This document shows, piece by piece, positions 12,921-27,800 of a stretch of 47,500 bases of DNA (positions are counted from its first letter, which is position 1; the number at the start of each line of letters is the position of its first letter). The notes beneath the pieces were generated by a model. That model worked only from the letters and a program-made list of their open reading frames with translations, had not been told where the DNA came from and did no database searches. A program made the translations under genes and the position numbers. The DNA comes from Glandiceps talaboti (taxonomy: Eukaryota; Hemichordata; Enteropneusta; Spengelidae). Location: the NCBI RefSeq assembly GCF_964340395.1, contig NC_135563.1:2200001-2247500 (forward strand). Reading direction: 5' to 3'.

Positions 12921-15900
12921 ATAGAATTGTCCAACGACTACCAAAGACATAGAATAGTCAAATGACTACCAGAGACATAGAATTGTCCAATGACTACCAT
13001 AGACATAAATTGTTCAATGACTAGCATAGACATAAATTGTTCAATGACTATCATAGACATAGAATTGTCCAATGACTACCATAGACATAAATTGTTCAAT
13101 GACTAGCATAGACATAAATCGTTCAATGACTACCATAGACATAGAATTGTCCAATGACTAACATAGACATAAATTGTTCAATGACTAGCATAGACATAGA
13201 ATTGTCCAATGACTAACATAGACATAGAATTGTTAAATGACTAGCATAGACATAGAATTGTCCAATGACTTGCATAGACATAGAATTGTCCAATGACTAA
13301 CATAGACATTAATTGTTCAATGACTAGCATAGACATAAATTGTTCAATGACTAACATAGACATAAATTGTTCAATGACTAGCATAGACATAGAATTGTCC
13401 AATGACTAGCATAGACATAGAATTGTCCAATGACTAACATAGACATTAATTGTTCAATGACTAGCATAGACATAAATTGTTCAATGACTAACATAGACAT
13501 AAATTGTTCAATGACTAGCATAGACATAGAATTGTCCAATGACTAGCATAGACATAGAATTGTCCAATGACTAACATAGACATTAATTGTTCAATGACTA
13601 CCATAGACATAAATTGTTCAATGACTAACATAGACATAAATTGTTCAATGACTAGCATAGACATAGAATTGTCCAATGACTAGCATAGACATAGAATTGT
13701 CCAATGACTAACATAGACATTAATTGTTCAATGACTACCATAGACATAAATTGTTCAATGACTAACATAGACATAAATTGTTCAATGACTAGCATAGACA
13801 TAGAATTGTCCAATGACTAGCATAGACATAGAATTGTCCAATGACTACCATAGACATAAATTGTCCAATGACTAACATAGACATTAATTGTTCAATGACT
13901 ATCATAGACATAAATTGTTCAATGACTAGCATAAACATAGAATTGTCCAATGACTACCATAGACACAGAATTGTCCAATGACTACCATAGACATAGAATT
14001 GTCCAATTACTACCATAGACATACAATTGTCCAATGACTACCATAGACATATAATTGTCCAATGACTACCATAGACATATAATTGTCCAATGACTACCAT
14101 AGACATAGAATTGTCCAATGACTACCATAGACATATAATTGTCCAATGACTACCATAGACATATAATTGTCCAATGACTACCATAGACATATAATTGTCC
14201 AATGACTACCATAGACATAGAATTGTCCAATGACTACCATAGACATACAATTGTCCAATGACTACCATAGACACAGCATTGTCCAATGACTACCATAGAC
14301 ATATAATTGTCCAATGACTACCATAGACATATAATTGTCCAATGACTACCATAGACATAGAATTGTCCAATGACTACCATAGACATATAATTGTCCAATG
14401 ACTACCATAGACATAGAATTGTCCAATGACTACCATAGACATACAATTGTCCAATGACTACCATAGACACAGCATTGTCCAATGACTACCATAGACATAG
14501 AATTGTCCAATGACTACCATAGACATAGAATTGTCCAATGACTACCATAGACATATAATTGTCCAATGACTACCATAGACATAGAATTATCCAATGACTA
14601 CCATAGACATAGAATTGTCCAATGACTACCATAGACATAGAATTGTCCAATTACTACCATAGACATACAATTGTCCAATGATTACCGTAGACATAGAATT
14701 GTCCAATGACTACCATAGACATAGAATTGTCCAATGACTACCATAGACATAGAATTGTCCAATGACTACCATAGACATAGAATTGTCCAATGACTACCAT
14801 AGACATAGAATTGTCCAATGATTACCATAGACATAGAATTGTCCAATGACTACCATATACCTAGAATTGTCCAATGACTACCATAGACACAGAATTGTCC
14901 AATGACTACCATGGACATATAATTGTCCAATGACTACCATAGACATATAATTGTCCAATGACTACCATAGACATAGAATTGTCCAATGACTACCATAGAC
15001 ATAGAATTGTCCAATGACTACCATAGACATAGAATTGTCCAATGACTACCATAGACATATAATTGTCCAATGACTACCATAGACATAGAATTGTCCAATG
15101 ACTACCATAGACATAGAATTGTCCAATGACTACCATAGACATAGAATTGTCCAATGACTACCATAGACATAGAATTGTCCAATGACTACCATAGACACAG
15201 AATTGTCCAATGACTACCATAGACATATAATTGTCCAATGACTACCATAGACATAGAATTGTCCAATGACTACCATAGACATAGAATTGTCCAATGACTA
15301 CCATAGACATAGAATTGTCCAATGACTACCATAGACACAGAATTGTCCAATGACTACCATAGACACAGAATTGTCCAATGACTACCATAGACATAGAATT
15401 GTCCAATGACTACCATAGACACAGAATTGTCCAATGACTAGCATAAACATAGAATTGTCCAATTACTACCATAGACCTACAATTGTCCAATGACTAGCAT
15501 AAACATAGAATTGTCCAATGACTAGTATAGACCTACAATTGTCCAATGACTAGCATAAACATAGAATTGTCCAATGACTAGCATAAAGATAGAATTGTCC
15601 AATGACTAGCATAAACATAGAATTTCCAATGACTACCATAGACACAGAATTGTCCAATGACGTATAGACAGAGATTTGTCCAATGACTACCATAGACATA
15701 GAATTGTCCAATGACTACCATAGACATAGAATTGTCCAATGACTACCATAGACCTAGAATTGTCCAATGACTACCATAAACATAAATTGTCCAATGACTA
15801 ACATAGACATTAATTGTTCAATGACTATCATAGACATAAATTGTTCAATGACTAGCATAAACATAGAATTGTCCAATGACTACCATAGACACAGAATTGT

Positions 15901-18900
15901 CCAATGACTACCATAGACATAGAATTGTCCAATTACTACCATAGACATACAATTGTCCAATGACTACCATAGACATATAATTGTCCAATGACTACCATAG
16001 ACATATAATTGTCCAATGACTACCATAGACATAGAATTGTCCAATGACTACCATAGACATATAATTGTCCAATGACTACCATAGACATATAATTGTCCAA
16101 TGACTACCATAGACATATAATTGTCCAATGACTACCATAGACATAGAATTGTCCAATGACTACCATAGACATAGAATTGTCCAATGACTACCATAGACAC
16201 AGCATTGTCCAATGACTACCATAGACATATAATTGTCCAATGACTACCATAGACATATAATTGTCCAATGACTACCATAGACATATAATTGTCCAATGAC
16301 TACCATAGACATATAATTGTCCAATGACTACCATAGACATAGAATTGTCCAATGACTACCATAGACATACAATTGTCCAATGACTACCATAGACACAGCA
16401 TTGTCCAATGACTACCATAGACATAGAATTGTCCAATGACTACCATAGACATAGAATTGTCCAATGACTACCATAGACATATAATTGTCCAATGACTACC
16501 ATAGACATAGAATTATCCAATGACTACCATAGACATAGAATTGTCCAATGACTACCATAGACATAGAATTGTCCAATTACTACCATAGACATACAATTGT
16601 CCAATGATTACCGTAGACATAGAATTGTCCAATGACTACCATAGACATAGAATTGTCCAATGACTACCATAGACATAGAATTGTCCAATGACTACCATAG
16701 ACATAGAATTGTCCAATGACTACCATAGACATAGAATTGTCCAATGATTACCATAGACATAGAATTGTCCAATGACTACCATATACCTAGAATTGTCCAA
16801 TGACTACCATAGACACAGAATTGTCCAATGACTACCATGGACATATAATTGTCCAATGACTACCATAGACATATAATTGTCCAATGACTACCATAGACAT
16901 AGAATTGTCCAATGACTACCATAGACATAGAATTGTCCAATGACTACCATAGACATAGAATTGTCCAATGACTACCATAGACATATAATTGTCCAATGAC
17001 TACCATAGACATAGAATTGTCCAATGACTACCATAGACATAGAATTGTCCAATGACTACCATAGACATAGAATTGTCCAATGACTACCATAGACACAGAA
17101 TTGTCCAATGACTACCATAGACATATAATTGTCCAATGACTACCATAGACATAGAATTGTCCAATGACTACCATAGACATAGAATTGTCCAATGACTACC
17201 ATAGACATAGAATTGTCCAATGACTACCATAGACACAGAATTGTCCAATGACTACCATAGACACAGAATTGTCCAATGACTACCATAGACATAGAATTGT
17301 CCAATGACTACCATAGACACAGAATTGTCCAATGACTAGCATAAACATAGAATTGTCCAATTACTACCATAGACCTACAATTGTCCAATGACTAGCATAA
17401 ACATAGAATTGTCCAATGACTAGCATAGACCTACAATTGTCCAATGACTAGCATAAACATAGAATTGTCCAATGACTAGCATAAAGATAGAATTGTCCAA
17501 TGACTAGCATAAACATAGAATTTCCAATGACTACCATAGACACAGATTTGTCCAATGACGTATAGACAGAGATTTGTCCAATGACTACCATAGACATAGA
17601 ATTGTCCAATGACTACCATAGACATAGAATTGTCCAATGACTACCATAGACCTAGAATTGTCCAATGACTACCATAAACATAAATTGTCCAATGACTACG
17701 ATAGACACAGAATGGTCCAATGACTACCATAGACAGAGAATTATCCAATGACTACAATAGACTTAGCATTATCCAATGACTACCATAGACATATAATTGT
17801 CCAAAGACTACCGTACACATAGACTACCATAGACATAGAATCGTCCAATGACTACCAAAGACATAGAATAGTCAAATGACTACTATAGACATACAATTGT
17901 CCAATAATTACCATAGACATAGAATTGTCCAATGACTACCATAGACACAGATTTGTCCAATGACTACCATAGACACAGAATTGTCCAATGACGTATAGAC
18001 ATAGAATTGTCCAATGACTACCATAGACATAGAATTGTCCAATGACTACCATAGACATAGAATTGTCCAATGACTACCATAGACCTAGAATTGTCCAATG
18101 ACTACCATAGACATAGAATTGTCCAATGACTACCATAGACCTAGAATTGTCCAATGACTACCATAGACACAGAATTGTCCAATGACTACCATAGACACAG
18201 AATTGTCCAATGACTACCATAGACACAGAATTGTCCAATGACTACCATAGACACAGAATTGTCCAATGACTACCATAGACATAGAATTGTCCAATGACTA
18301 CCATAGACATATATTTGTCCAATTACTACCATAGACATAGAATTGTCCAATGACTACCATAGGCATAGATTTTTCCAATGACTACCATAGACATAGAATT
18401 GTCCAATGACTACCGTAGACATAGAATTGTCCAATGACTACCATAGACATAGAATTGTCCAATGACTACCATAAACCTAGAATTGTCCAATGACTACCAT
18501 AGACATATAATTGTCCAATGACTACCATAGACATATAATTGTCCAATGACTACGATAGACACAGAATGGTCCAATGACTACCATAGACAGAGAATTATCC
18601 AATGACTACAATAGACATAGCATTATCCAATGACTACCATAGACATATAATTGTCCAAAGACTACCGTACACATAGACTACCATAGACATAGAATCGTCA
18701 AATGACTACCATAGACATACAATTGTCCAATGACTACCATAGACATAGAATTGTCCAATGACTACCATAGACCTAGAATTGTCCAATGACTACCATAGAC
18801 CTAGAATTGTCCAATGACTACCATAGACATATAATTGTCCAATGACTACCATAGACATATAATTGTCCAATGACTACCATAGACATAGAATTGTCCAATG

Positions 18901-19804
18901 ACTACCATAGACACAGAATTGTCCAATGACTACCATAGACATAGAATTGTCCAATGACGTATAGACATAGAATTGTCCAATGACTACCGTACACATACAA
19001 TTGTCCAATGACTACCATAGACATAGAATTGTCCAATGACTACCATAGACATATAATTGTCCAATGACTACCATAGACATAGAATTGTCCAATGACTACC
19101 ATAGACACAGAATTGTCCAATGACTACCATAGACATAGAATTGTCCAATGACTACCATAGACATAGAATTGTCCAATGACTACCATAGACATAGAATTGT
19201 CCAATGACTACCATAGACATAGAATTGTCCAATGACTACCATAGACATATAATTGTCCAATGACTACCATAGACATAGAATTGTCCAATGACTACCATAG
19301 ACATAGAATTGTCCAATGACTACCATAGACATAGAATTGTCCAATGACTACCATAGACATAGAATTGTCCAATGACTACCATAGACATAGAATTGTCCAA
19401 TGACTACCATAGACATAGAATTGTCCAATGACTACCATAGACACAGCATTGTCCAATGACTACCATAGACATAGAATTGTCCAATGACTACCATAGACAT
19501 AGAATTGTCCAATGACTACCATAGACATAGAATTGTCCAATGACTACCATAGACACAGAATTGTCCAATGACTACCATAGACACAGAATTGTCCAATGAC
19601 TACCATAGACACAGAATTGTCCAATGACTACCATAGACACAGAATTGTCCAATGACTACCATAGACATAGAATTGTCCAATGACTACCATAGACATATAT
19701 TTGTCCAATTACTACCATAGACATAGAATTGTCCAATGACTACCATAGGCATAGATTTTTCCAATGACTACCATAGACATAGAATTGTGCAATGACTACC
19801 GTAG
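12921..19804. repeat. 6.9-kb satellite array of a 28-bp unit (about 246 copies) with higher-order structure
   Basis: The main unit is 28 bp, TAGAATTGTCCAATGACTAC followed by CATAGACA. A 27-bp variant has lost a G and reads TAAATTGTTCAATGAC. Left part (about 13250-13850): a five-unit, 137-bp higher-order repeat, with marker ACATTAATTG at 13306, 13443, 13580 and 13717. Middle: a tandem duplication of a 1.9-kb block, about 13860-15785 copied to 15786-17683; offset is 1926 bp at several markers and 1898 bp near the end, so one unit was lost. Right: further block copies with offsets of 854 bp (17697 to 18551) and 1386 bp (18311 to 19697). No coding frame or transposon is seen in it. Each unit has a CCAAT core. 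Confidence 0.97.
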
Positions 19805-22690
19805 TACCGTATTACAACATGTTGTGAGACTCAATACGAGTGGCTCACAGAATTTGAATTTTGTCTTTAACAAAGTGAAACCGGCTGAAAGGAAGTCTAC
19901 AGAACTACTGTAGAAGCCGCTATTATGAGGCTTGAAAATTCTAACAAGAGAAAAATAACTATGTAATTATTCAACGTTGCCATTGGTTCATCGTTTTAAG
20001 GTAAATCATTGTTTGTAAAATTTTGTTGCGGTTATTCTTTTAATATCAAGGGAAAACAAATGTTGGTTCATTAACTAATTTATTTATTTATTTATTTGTC
20101 TGTTCATGAAACAACAAATTGCCCAAAGTACAGGACCTGGTTCGTGAAAAGTTTAATTTAACAACCATTTACAATATACAAATCGGAGTTAGACAATAAA
20201 AACACTGCTAAATAGAAGTACTATATAATGCCCCGAAAATCGCCAAACACGTCAACATCCTGGAAATTGACCCAGCAATTAAATAATGGTCATTGAAAAA
20301 AAAAGAAAATTTGAAGATGTCTGTCGATGATGTCGTAATCTTTGCTGATTATTCTTCCTTTTAAATTGTAGTGGGTCGAAATGTTATAGTTTTGATGATT
20401 TTAAATTTATCAGTATTGTGTAACCTAGCAACAAATCTGTATACTGAGTCTTACTAAGTTCCCTTGTAATGAGACAAGACAACACACAGAAAGTCATTCA
20501 ACAGGGTAGATTGTTAACTAACTTACGTACCGGAATATCAAGCCTAAGTAAAGCCGATTTACTGTGTGAAACATACACGTATAAGAAACATACAGATACA
20601 TACAAAGGTTCACCATGTGAAGTCAGTGATTAGGTATCCAGGAATACTGGAAATGTACATTTACGTGAATTACAAGACTCGCGGGGCTGTCACATTTCAA
20701 AACAAAGCTAACAAAGGGAGGAAACTGGTAATACTAACATAGCTAGGAGGCCAGGAAACGTAGGAAACCAACATTTCCCCCTGTACGCAGACTACATGCG
20801 AATACACTTTCAACAGTGACCGGGTCAAATTTGGGTAACGTGTTACAAGCTCGCCTTTTGTCCATGTAATAGCACGTCTTTCATTTTCAATTTACCCGGC
20901 TACGAGCTCGTCAAAAGCCCTTTTCAATTATGTCACACGTTATTAATATTCCTTGACGAAATACCGCGGAACCTTTCTGATCGTCAAGGCGTAATGATGG
21001 GACGCCATGTCCGTTCAATCCTGACACAAAAGAATTGTACCTCTACATAAATCCAGCGAATATATTTAAATGCCGCCTACAACACCAAAGTAGTAATTCG
21101 CAATAAATTATGACATTAGAGTAACGTTTGCTGATGGCGTAGGGGTCAAAAGGAGCATTCCTAATAGAGAATTTATTTCTCATTTCCGACGTTAGCACTA
21201 CCACCTTAATAAGTATCCACTCACGAGTAGCCGCTGCCTCGTGATCGGAATCATAGAAATCTCAGAAATGATGAAACACATCTCATACAAAGTTACTGAA
21301 TGTATAACAGAGTGTATTCCTTTCCCATGCTTTATGTGTGTCTGCATGTTTTATCTTGTATACAATTCTGTAGCTTCAATCAAGTTGATTCTACTTCAGT
21401 GGCAATCTCTCATCGGTTAAAGAAAGCCTTAATTTTGATTGTAATGTAGTCAAGTTCGGCGTCATGTCCACTCTATAGGCTTACCTTAATTTTGGATTCG
21501 TCCATAGCAATTCATCGAGGGGTCAATACATAGGTCTCAAGTATCTACGGCAACCTTAGATTAACAAACGCTCATTACTGAGATGATGGAGTGTGTACAA
21601 AATTCATCCAGTGTTTGGAAGTTTATCATGATACTTGTACAAGTTCAAGTTTGTAGCCAGGTTCATTCCAAGTTGCAAGACAAGTTGAAGTGTTTGTCTT
21701 GGTTGCTACTGCCGACTGCCAATCAAGTTATCGCATTGACCGTAAAGCAAACACTGACACTTGACCGTCCTAAATCAAATAAACCCCACTGTATAGGTTC
21801 TGAACTGTCGTTCACGAGACTCGAAATATCCATAGAACAACGTTAACTACTGCAAATGTCATAATGTTTTTAGAAACTTATTACAAGTACAATTACTCAA
21901 GCACAAATATATTTAAGTTTAGCAAAAATTTTGGTAAATGTGGTGAAGCACGATCATCATAGGTTCCATCTCAAACGTTGTTTGAAGTTCCATGTGAAAG
22001 CCTTGTACAATCACCAACCGTGTGTTAGGTTTAACCGAAACGTAAGTGGAAATCCTGACATCTCAGCTTATTTGATTAAATTTGCCTCAATGACGACCTA
22101 CACAATTATATTGGAGTGATCTTGTGGTTCTCTAATTGAAAATGTATTGTCATCGTTATGATCAATTTTCTTGGAATACACTTCGGTCCTTGTTTCGGCC
22201 AAAAGTCACACCACCCTGGGTGCGATATACCCACATAATCGAATACCCAACGTGCTTTTAAGCGCTCCTTAAGACACGACGTGGTTTCTCTTAACGAAAA
22301 TTAAAGAACACTTTGTCACGGGAGGGGGGAATCGAATGGACTGTAAACTAACCATTTGGTCAAAAGCGCCATGGGAGACCAATTGAAATTGATTAAGAAA
22401 CCATCTATTGCTAGATAAGGCGAATAACGAAGTACTCATCACATACTTTTCGTACATTCTCACTGAACAATGAACACGGTAACTGACAGGAGAAAAGACA
22501 CTTTCAATCACATTTTAATCTTAAAGTAAGTATCAGAAATAATTGTTTGAATGAGACAATTTGGAATCTTCTGCATGCCTTCTATCATTTCAATCAATTT
22601 CTTGTCCTTCCCGATGCATATCCATCCGGCTGTAGTGTTACTGTTATTGAAATTTACAAATTCGCGTCATCCTACTGCGTCGTAAAAATA
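19805..22690. other. Unique sequence between the 28-bp and 37-bp arrays (left part)
   Basis: Apart from the possible retroelement tail at 20071-20225, no gene is seen. The stretch 20640-21260 is clearly less AT-rich than its surroundings and free of simple repeats, which makes it a candidate conserved non-coding element. The frames at 21583-21846 and 22269-22511 show no known motif. Confidence 0.5.
20071..20225 (-). mobile_element. Possible 3' end of a retroelement with (AAAT)n tail
   Basis: Read on the - strand, a stretch of unique sequence ends in a short AAAT microsatellite (ATTT repeats at about 20079-20097 on +), a common ending of non-LTR retrotransposons and SINEs. No coding motif is seen next to it. 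The call rests only on this tail form and is weak. Confidence 0.22.
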
Positions 22691-22800
22691 GCACAACTAA
22701 GCAGTACTAAATCAGTACTAAAGCAGTGCTAATCAGTACTAAAGCAATACTAAAGCACAACTGAGCAGTACTAAAGCAATACTAAGCAGTACTAAAACAC
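22691..22800. repeat. Irregular short repeat with AGTACTAA core
   Basis: About ten copies of a 10-13-bp unit around AGCAGTACTAA, containing the palindrome AGTACT, with irregular spacing and variants AGCAATACTAA and AGCACAACT. Confidence 0.75.
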
Positions 22801-24800
22801 GGTAGAGATTGTAAGTCGGGTGTACATAGGCCGATTAGTTGTTTCCTAGTTCACAGATTGTTTTTATTTTCGTTTATATTACACATCTGCAACCTCGTTA
22901 TTTGATCTAAATCGATGTCGTTCTTCAACAATAGTATGTAGATCAATGAGTCGGTTTAAAAGTTTCATTTGTAAAAGAAGTCTGTATTTATTGTCCTTGT
23001 ACAGTTGAATTTTAAGGTTTCACAAACAAGCAAATCATGTAGTTACCAACAATGAAATCATGTAGTTACCAGACAATCGTTACATAGCTTTAAAGCTACT
23101 TTTTGATGGTCGAATCTTTTCTTTCAAACTTAAATTGGTGAAAGTCTTAGTAAACGAATTAAGTCTTTAAACTAAACAATAATAGTCTATTTAGTAAGAC
23201 ACAAAAAAATAACCTTTAGGTTTGGCATTACACACATCCCTTCATACAACACATCGTGTATATCGGAAGGTTTTAATTAATAACCATTCAAACTCTAGTA
23301 AAGCAAAATATTTCTACAAGTAAGTTATGACATATCAAGCCAACCTTCAGTACCACTGCCGATCATTTAGATTCTATTGTAAGTCTTTCGAGGGTACAGG
23401 TAACCCGTGAAAAACGAGAGTAGTCAATCCCATCCTTGATTCAGTGTCTTTCGAATTTTACATTTTAAGATAAAATGTATTCGTATACCGCCACTTCCAT
23501 ATATCTATTGTATACTTGCAAGTAATACACAGAACTACTCACAGCAAGAAAAAAAACTAAACAGTACTGACGCTACTATATAGCCTTGCAATGCCATTTT
23601 GAAACTTGGAGTAAAACAAGACCGAGATTATAGTGGAATGTCAGATGAGAGATATTAGTATGTCACACTAGATTGCATGGATCAGAATCGCTCGGAAGTT
23701 TGGCCCACGGTGTCCTCCAAACTGGTGCCGCAGTTTGACTAATGTGGGGATACTTTCCCCAATGTTTGAACATCTTCTGTGCCGACAGCTGTGTGCCAAA
23801 AATATTTGTTCCGATACCTTGTTGTTGTACTTGTGTCATTTTTAAAGTTGATATTTACAATTTAATTGTTGATAGATCCTCATTTTTTTTAAATTGATGT
23901 TACAAAGTTGGTGTAAAAAGTGAACAAATCTGTCATCTATATGGAAAAGAATCTGGATTAACTTTACACACTTCTGGAAATACACACACTGATTAACCCA
24001 GCAATCTCGTTCAATTTCATCAATTTGGAGAGATGACGTAGCATAAACGTGACATTATTGGAATTGCGTTTCCAATCTCCAAGGGAGTATATTTGTATAT
24101 AGTTCATTAATCACATGACAGCAGCCTGAACTTAGATGTCGCTGTAATCAAATGGGTTCCTAGAGTCTGTTTAAGAAATACAACCCAGTTTTATCTTAAC
24201 GATCTTTGACGTCTGGTGTTTAAAACTACACTAAAGATTGCTATTTTTCGACCAAACAACCAATAATATATTCACAAAATATTCTTAAAATATTAATAAT
24301 TAGACACTGTACGTGTTAATTAGAGGTTGATATAGGTAGTACAGTAATAAGTTGAAAGCGTGATTACGTTGGGATGCGCTGACTTGAGGGTGCGGACCCA
24401 CTTCAATGTAGTTGGGTTTATTGTACCCTGTCGTGTGTAAAACTACACAAAAAACGTTTACCCTCAAGTGATTCAATACAGGTCAGGGTGTACCATATTA
24501 CGAGTAAGTCTTTATATAACAAAACACTTTCAATATATTCAGATCCAGCTAGTGCAGCCTTAAAGCGACACAGTCTGTAACTGTTTTTTTACTGTAGCCT
24601 CATTTTCGGCTAAAGGCAATGTATAAAACACATACACACTAAAAAAAAGTACTGACTTATGGGCTAGTCATAGTAGACTCAGTGTGATACAGGTAGTTAG
24701 GTGTTCATTTAAAGGCTTGGGACTGAGAGTGTATTTTTGACAGTTACTGATGCACAACAATATCATCATCTCATTATTCAATAATATACCAATTTCCAAT
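22801..24800. other. Intergenic, nothing recognised
   Basis: AT-rich unique sequence with no open frame above 60 codons, running up to the first decayed copies of the 37-bp array. Confidence 0.6.
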
Positions 24801-27800
24801 GACAGTTTTATCATTTCCTATACATGGTTCAACATGTGAGAGTTTTTTCATTTGCCATACATGGTTCAACATGTGAGAGTTTTATCATTTGCTATATATT
24901 GTTCAACATGTGAGAGTTTAATCATTTGCTATACATGGTTCAACATGTGAGAGTTTTATCATTTGGTGTACATGGTTCAACATGTGAGAGTTTTATCATT
25001 TGCTATACATGGTTCAACATGTGAGAGTTTTATCATTTGGTGTACATGGTTCAACATGTGAGAGTTTTATCATTTGCCATATATGGTTCAACATGTGAGA
25101 GTTTTATCATATGCTATACAAGGTTCAACATGTGAGAGTTTTATCATTTGCTATACATGGTTCAACATGTGAAGGTTGTATCATATGCTATACTTGGTCC
25201 AACATGTGAGAGTTTTATCACTTGCCATACTTGGTTCAACATGTGAGAGTTTTATCATTTGCTATACATGGTTCCACATGTGAGAGTTTTATCATATGCT
25301 ATACATGGTTCAACATGTGAGAGTTTTATCATTTGCTATACATGGTTCAACATGTGACAGTTTCATCATTTGCTATACATGGTTCAACATGTGACAGTTT
25401 AATCATTTGCTATACATGGTTCAACATGTGAGAGTTTTATCATTTGGTGTACATGGTTCAACATGTGAGAGTTTTATCATTTGCCATATATGGTTCAACA
25501 TGTGAGAGTTTTATCATATGCTATACAAGGTTCAACATGTGAGAGTTTTATCATTTGCTATACATGGTTCAACATGTGAAGGTTGTATCATATGCTATAC
25601 TTGGTCCAACATGTGAGAGTTTTATCATTTGCCATACTTGGTTCAACATGTGAGAGTTTTATCATTTGCTATACATGGTTCCACATGTGAGAGTTTTATC
25701 ATATGCTATACATGGTTCAACATGTGAGAGTTTTATCATTTGCTATACATGGTTTAACATGTGATAATTTTATCATTTGCTATACATGGTTCAACATGTG
25801 ACAGTTTCATCATTTGCTATACATGGTTCAACATGTGAGAGTTTCGTCATTTGCCATACATGGTTCAACATGTGAGAGTTTTATCATTTGCTATACATGG
25901 TTCCACATGTGACAGTTTTATCATTTGCTATACATGGTTCAACATGTGAGAGTTTCATCATTTGCCATACATGGTTCAACATGTGAGAGTTTCATCATTT
26001 GCTATACATGGTTCAACATGTGAGAGTTTCATCATTTGCTATACATGGTTCAACATGTGAGAGTTTCATCATTTGCTATACATGGTTCAACATGTGAGAG
26101 TTTCATCATTTGCTATACATGGTTCAACATGTGAGAGTTTCATCATTTCCTATACATGGTTCAACATGTGAGAGTTTCATCATTTGCCATACATGGTTCA
26201 ACATTTGACAGTTTTATCATTTGCTATACATGGTTCAACTTGTGAGAGTTGTATCATATGCTATACATGGTTCAACATGTGATAGTTTCACCATTTGCTA
26301 TACATGGTTCAACATGTGAGAGATTTATCATTTGCCATACATGGTTCAACATGTGAGAGTTTCATCATTTGCTATACATCGTTCCACATGTGAGAGTTTT
26401 ATCATTTGCTATACATGGTTCAACATGTGAGAGTTTTATTAGTTTGTATACATCGTTCCACATGTGAGAGTTTTATCATTTGCCATACGTGGTTCAACAT
26501 ATGACAGTTTTATCATTTGCTATACATGGTTCCACATGTGACAGTTTCATCATTTGCTATACATGGTTCAACATGTGAGAGTTTTATCATTTGCCATACA
26601 TGGTTCAACATGTGAGAGTTTTATCATTTGCTATACATGGTTCCACATGTGACAGTTTTATCATTTGCTATACATGGTTCAACATGTGAGAGTTTCATCA
26701 TTTGCCATACATGGTTCAACATGTGAGAGTTTCATCATTTGCTATACATGGTTCAACATGTGAGAGTTTCATCATTTGCTATACAGGGTTCAACATGTGA
26801 GAGTTTCATCATTTGCTATACATGGTTCAACATGTGAGAGTTTCATCATTTGCTATACATGGTTCAACATGTGAGAGTTTCATCATTTGCCATACATGGT
26901 TCAACATTTGACAGTTTTATCATTTGCTATACATGGTTCAACTTGTGAGAGTTGTATCATATGCTATACATGGTTCAACATGTGAGAGATTTATCATTTG
27001 CCATACATGGTTCAACATGTGAGAGTTTCATCATTTGCTATACATGGTTCAACATATGAGAGTTTTATCATTTGCTATACATGGTTCAACATGTGAGAGT
27101 TTTATCATTTGATATACATGGTTCAACATGTGAGAGTTTTATCATTTGCTATACATGGTTCAACATGTGACAGTTTCATCATTTGCTATACATGGTTCAA
27201 CATATGACAGTTTCATCATTTGCTATACATTGTTCAACATGTGAGAGTTTTATCATATGCTATACATGGTTCAACATGTGAGAGTTTCATCATTTGCTAT
27301 ACATGGTTCAACATGAGAGAGTTTTATCATTTGCCATACATGGTTCAACATGTGAGAGTTTCATCATATGCTATACATGGTTCAACATGTGAGAGTTTCA
27401 TCATTTGCTATACATGGTTCAACATGTGAGAGTTTCATCATTTGCTATACATGGTTCAACATGTGAGAGTTTTATCATATGCTATACATGGTTCAACATG
27501 TGAGAGTTTTATCATTTGCTATACATGGTTCAACATGTGACAGTTTCATCATTTGCTATACATTGTTCAACATGTGAGAGTTTTATCATTTGCTATACAT
27601 GGTTCAACATATGAGAGTTTTATCATTTGCTATACATGGTTCAACATGTGAGAGTTTCATCATTTGCTATACATGGTTCAACATGTGAGAGTTTCATCAT
27701 TTGCCATACATGGTTCAACATGTGAGAGTTTTATCATTTGCAATACGTGGTTCAACATGTGAGAGTTTTATCATTTGCTATACACTTCAACATGTGAGAG

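Noticed and set aside
8261-19804. 28-bp direct repeats resembling CRISPR repeat length
   Set aside because: The copies follow each other directly with no unique spacers, there are no cas genes, and the window is animal nuclear DNA.
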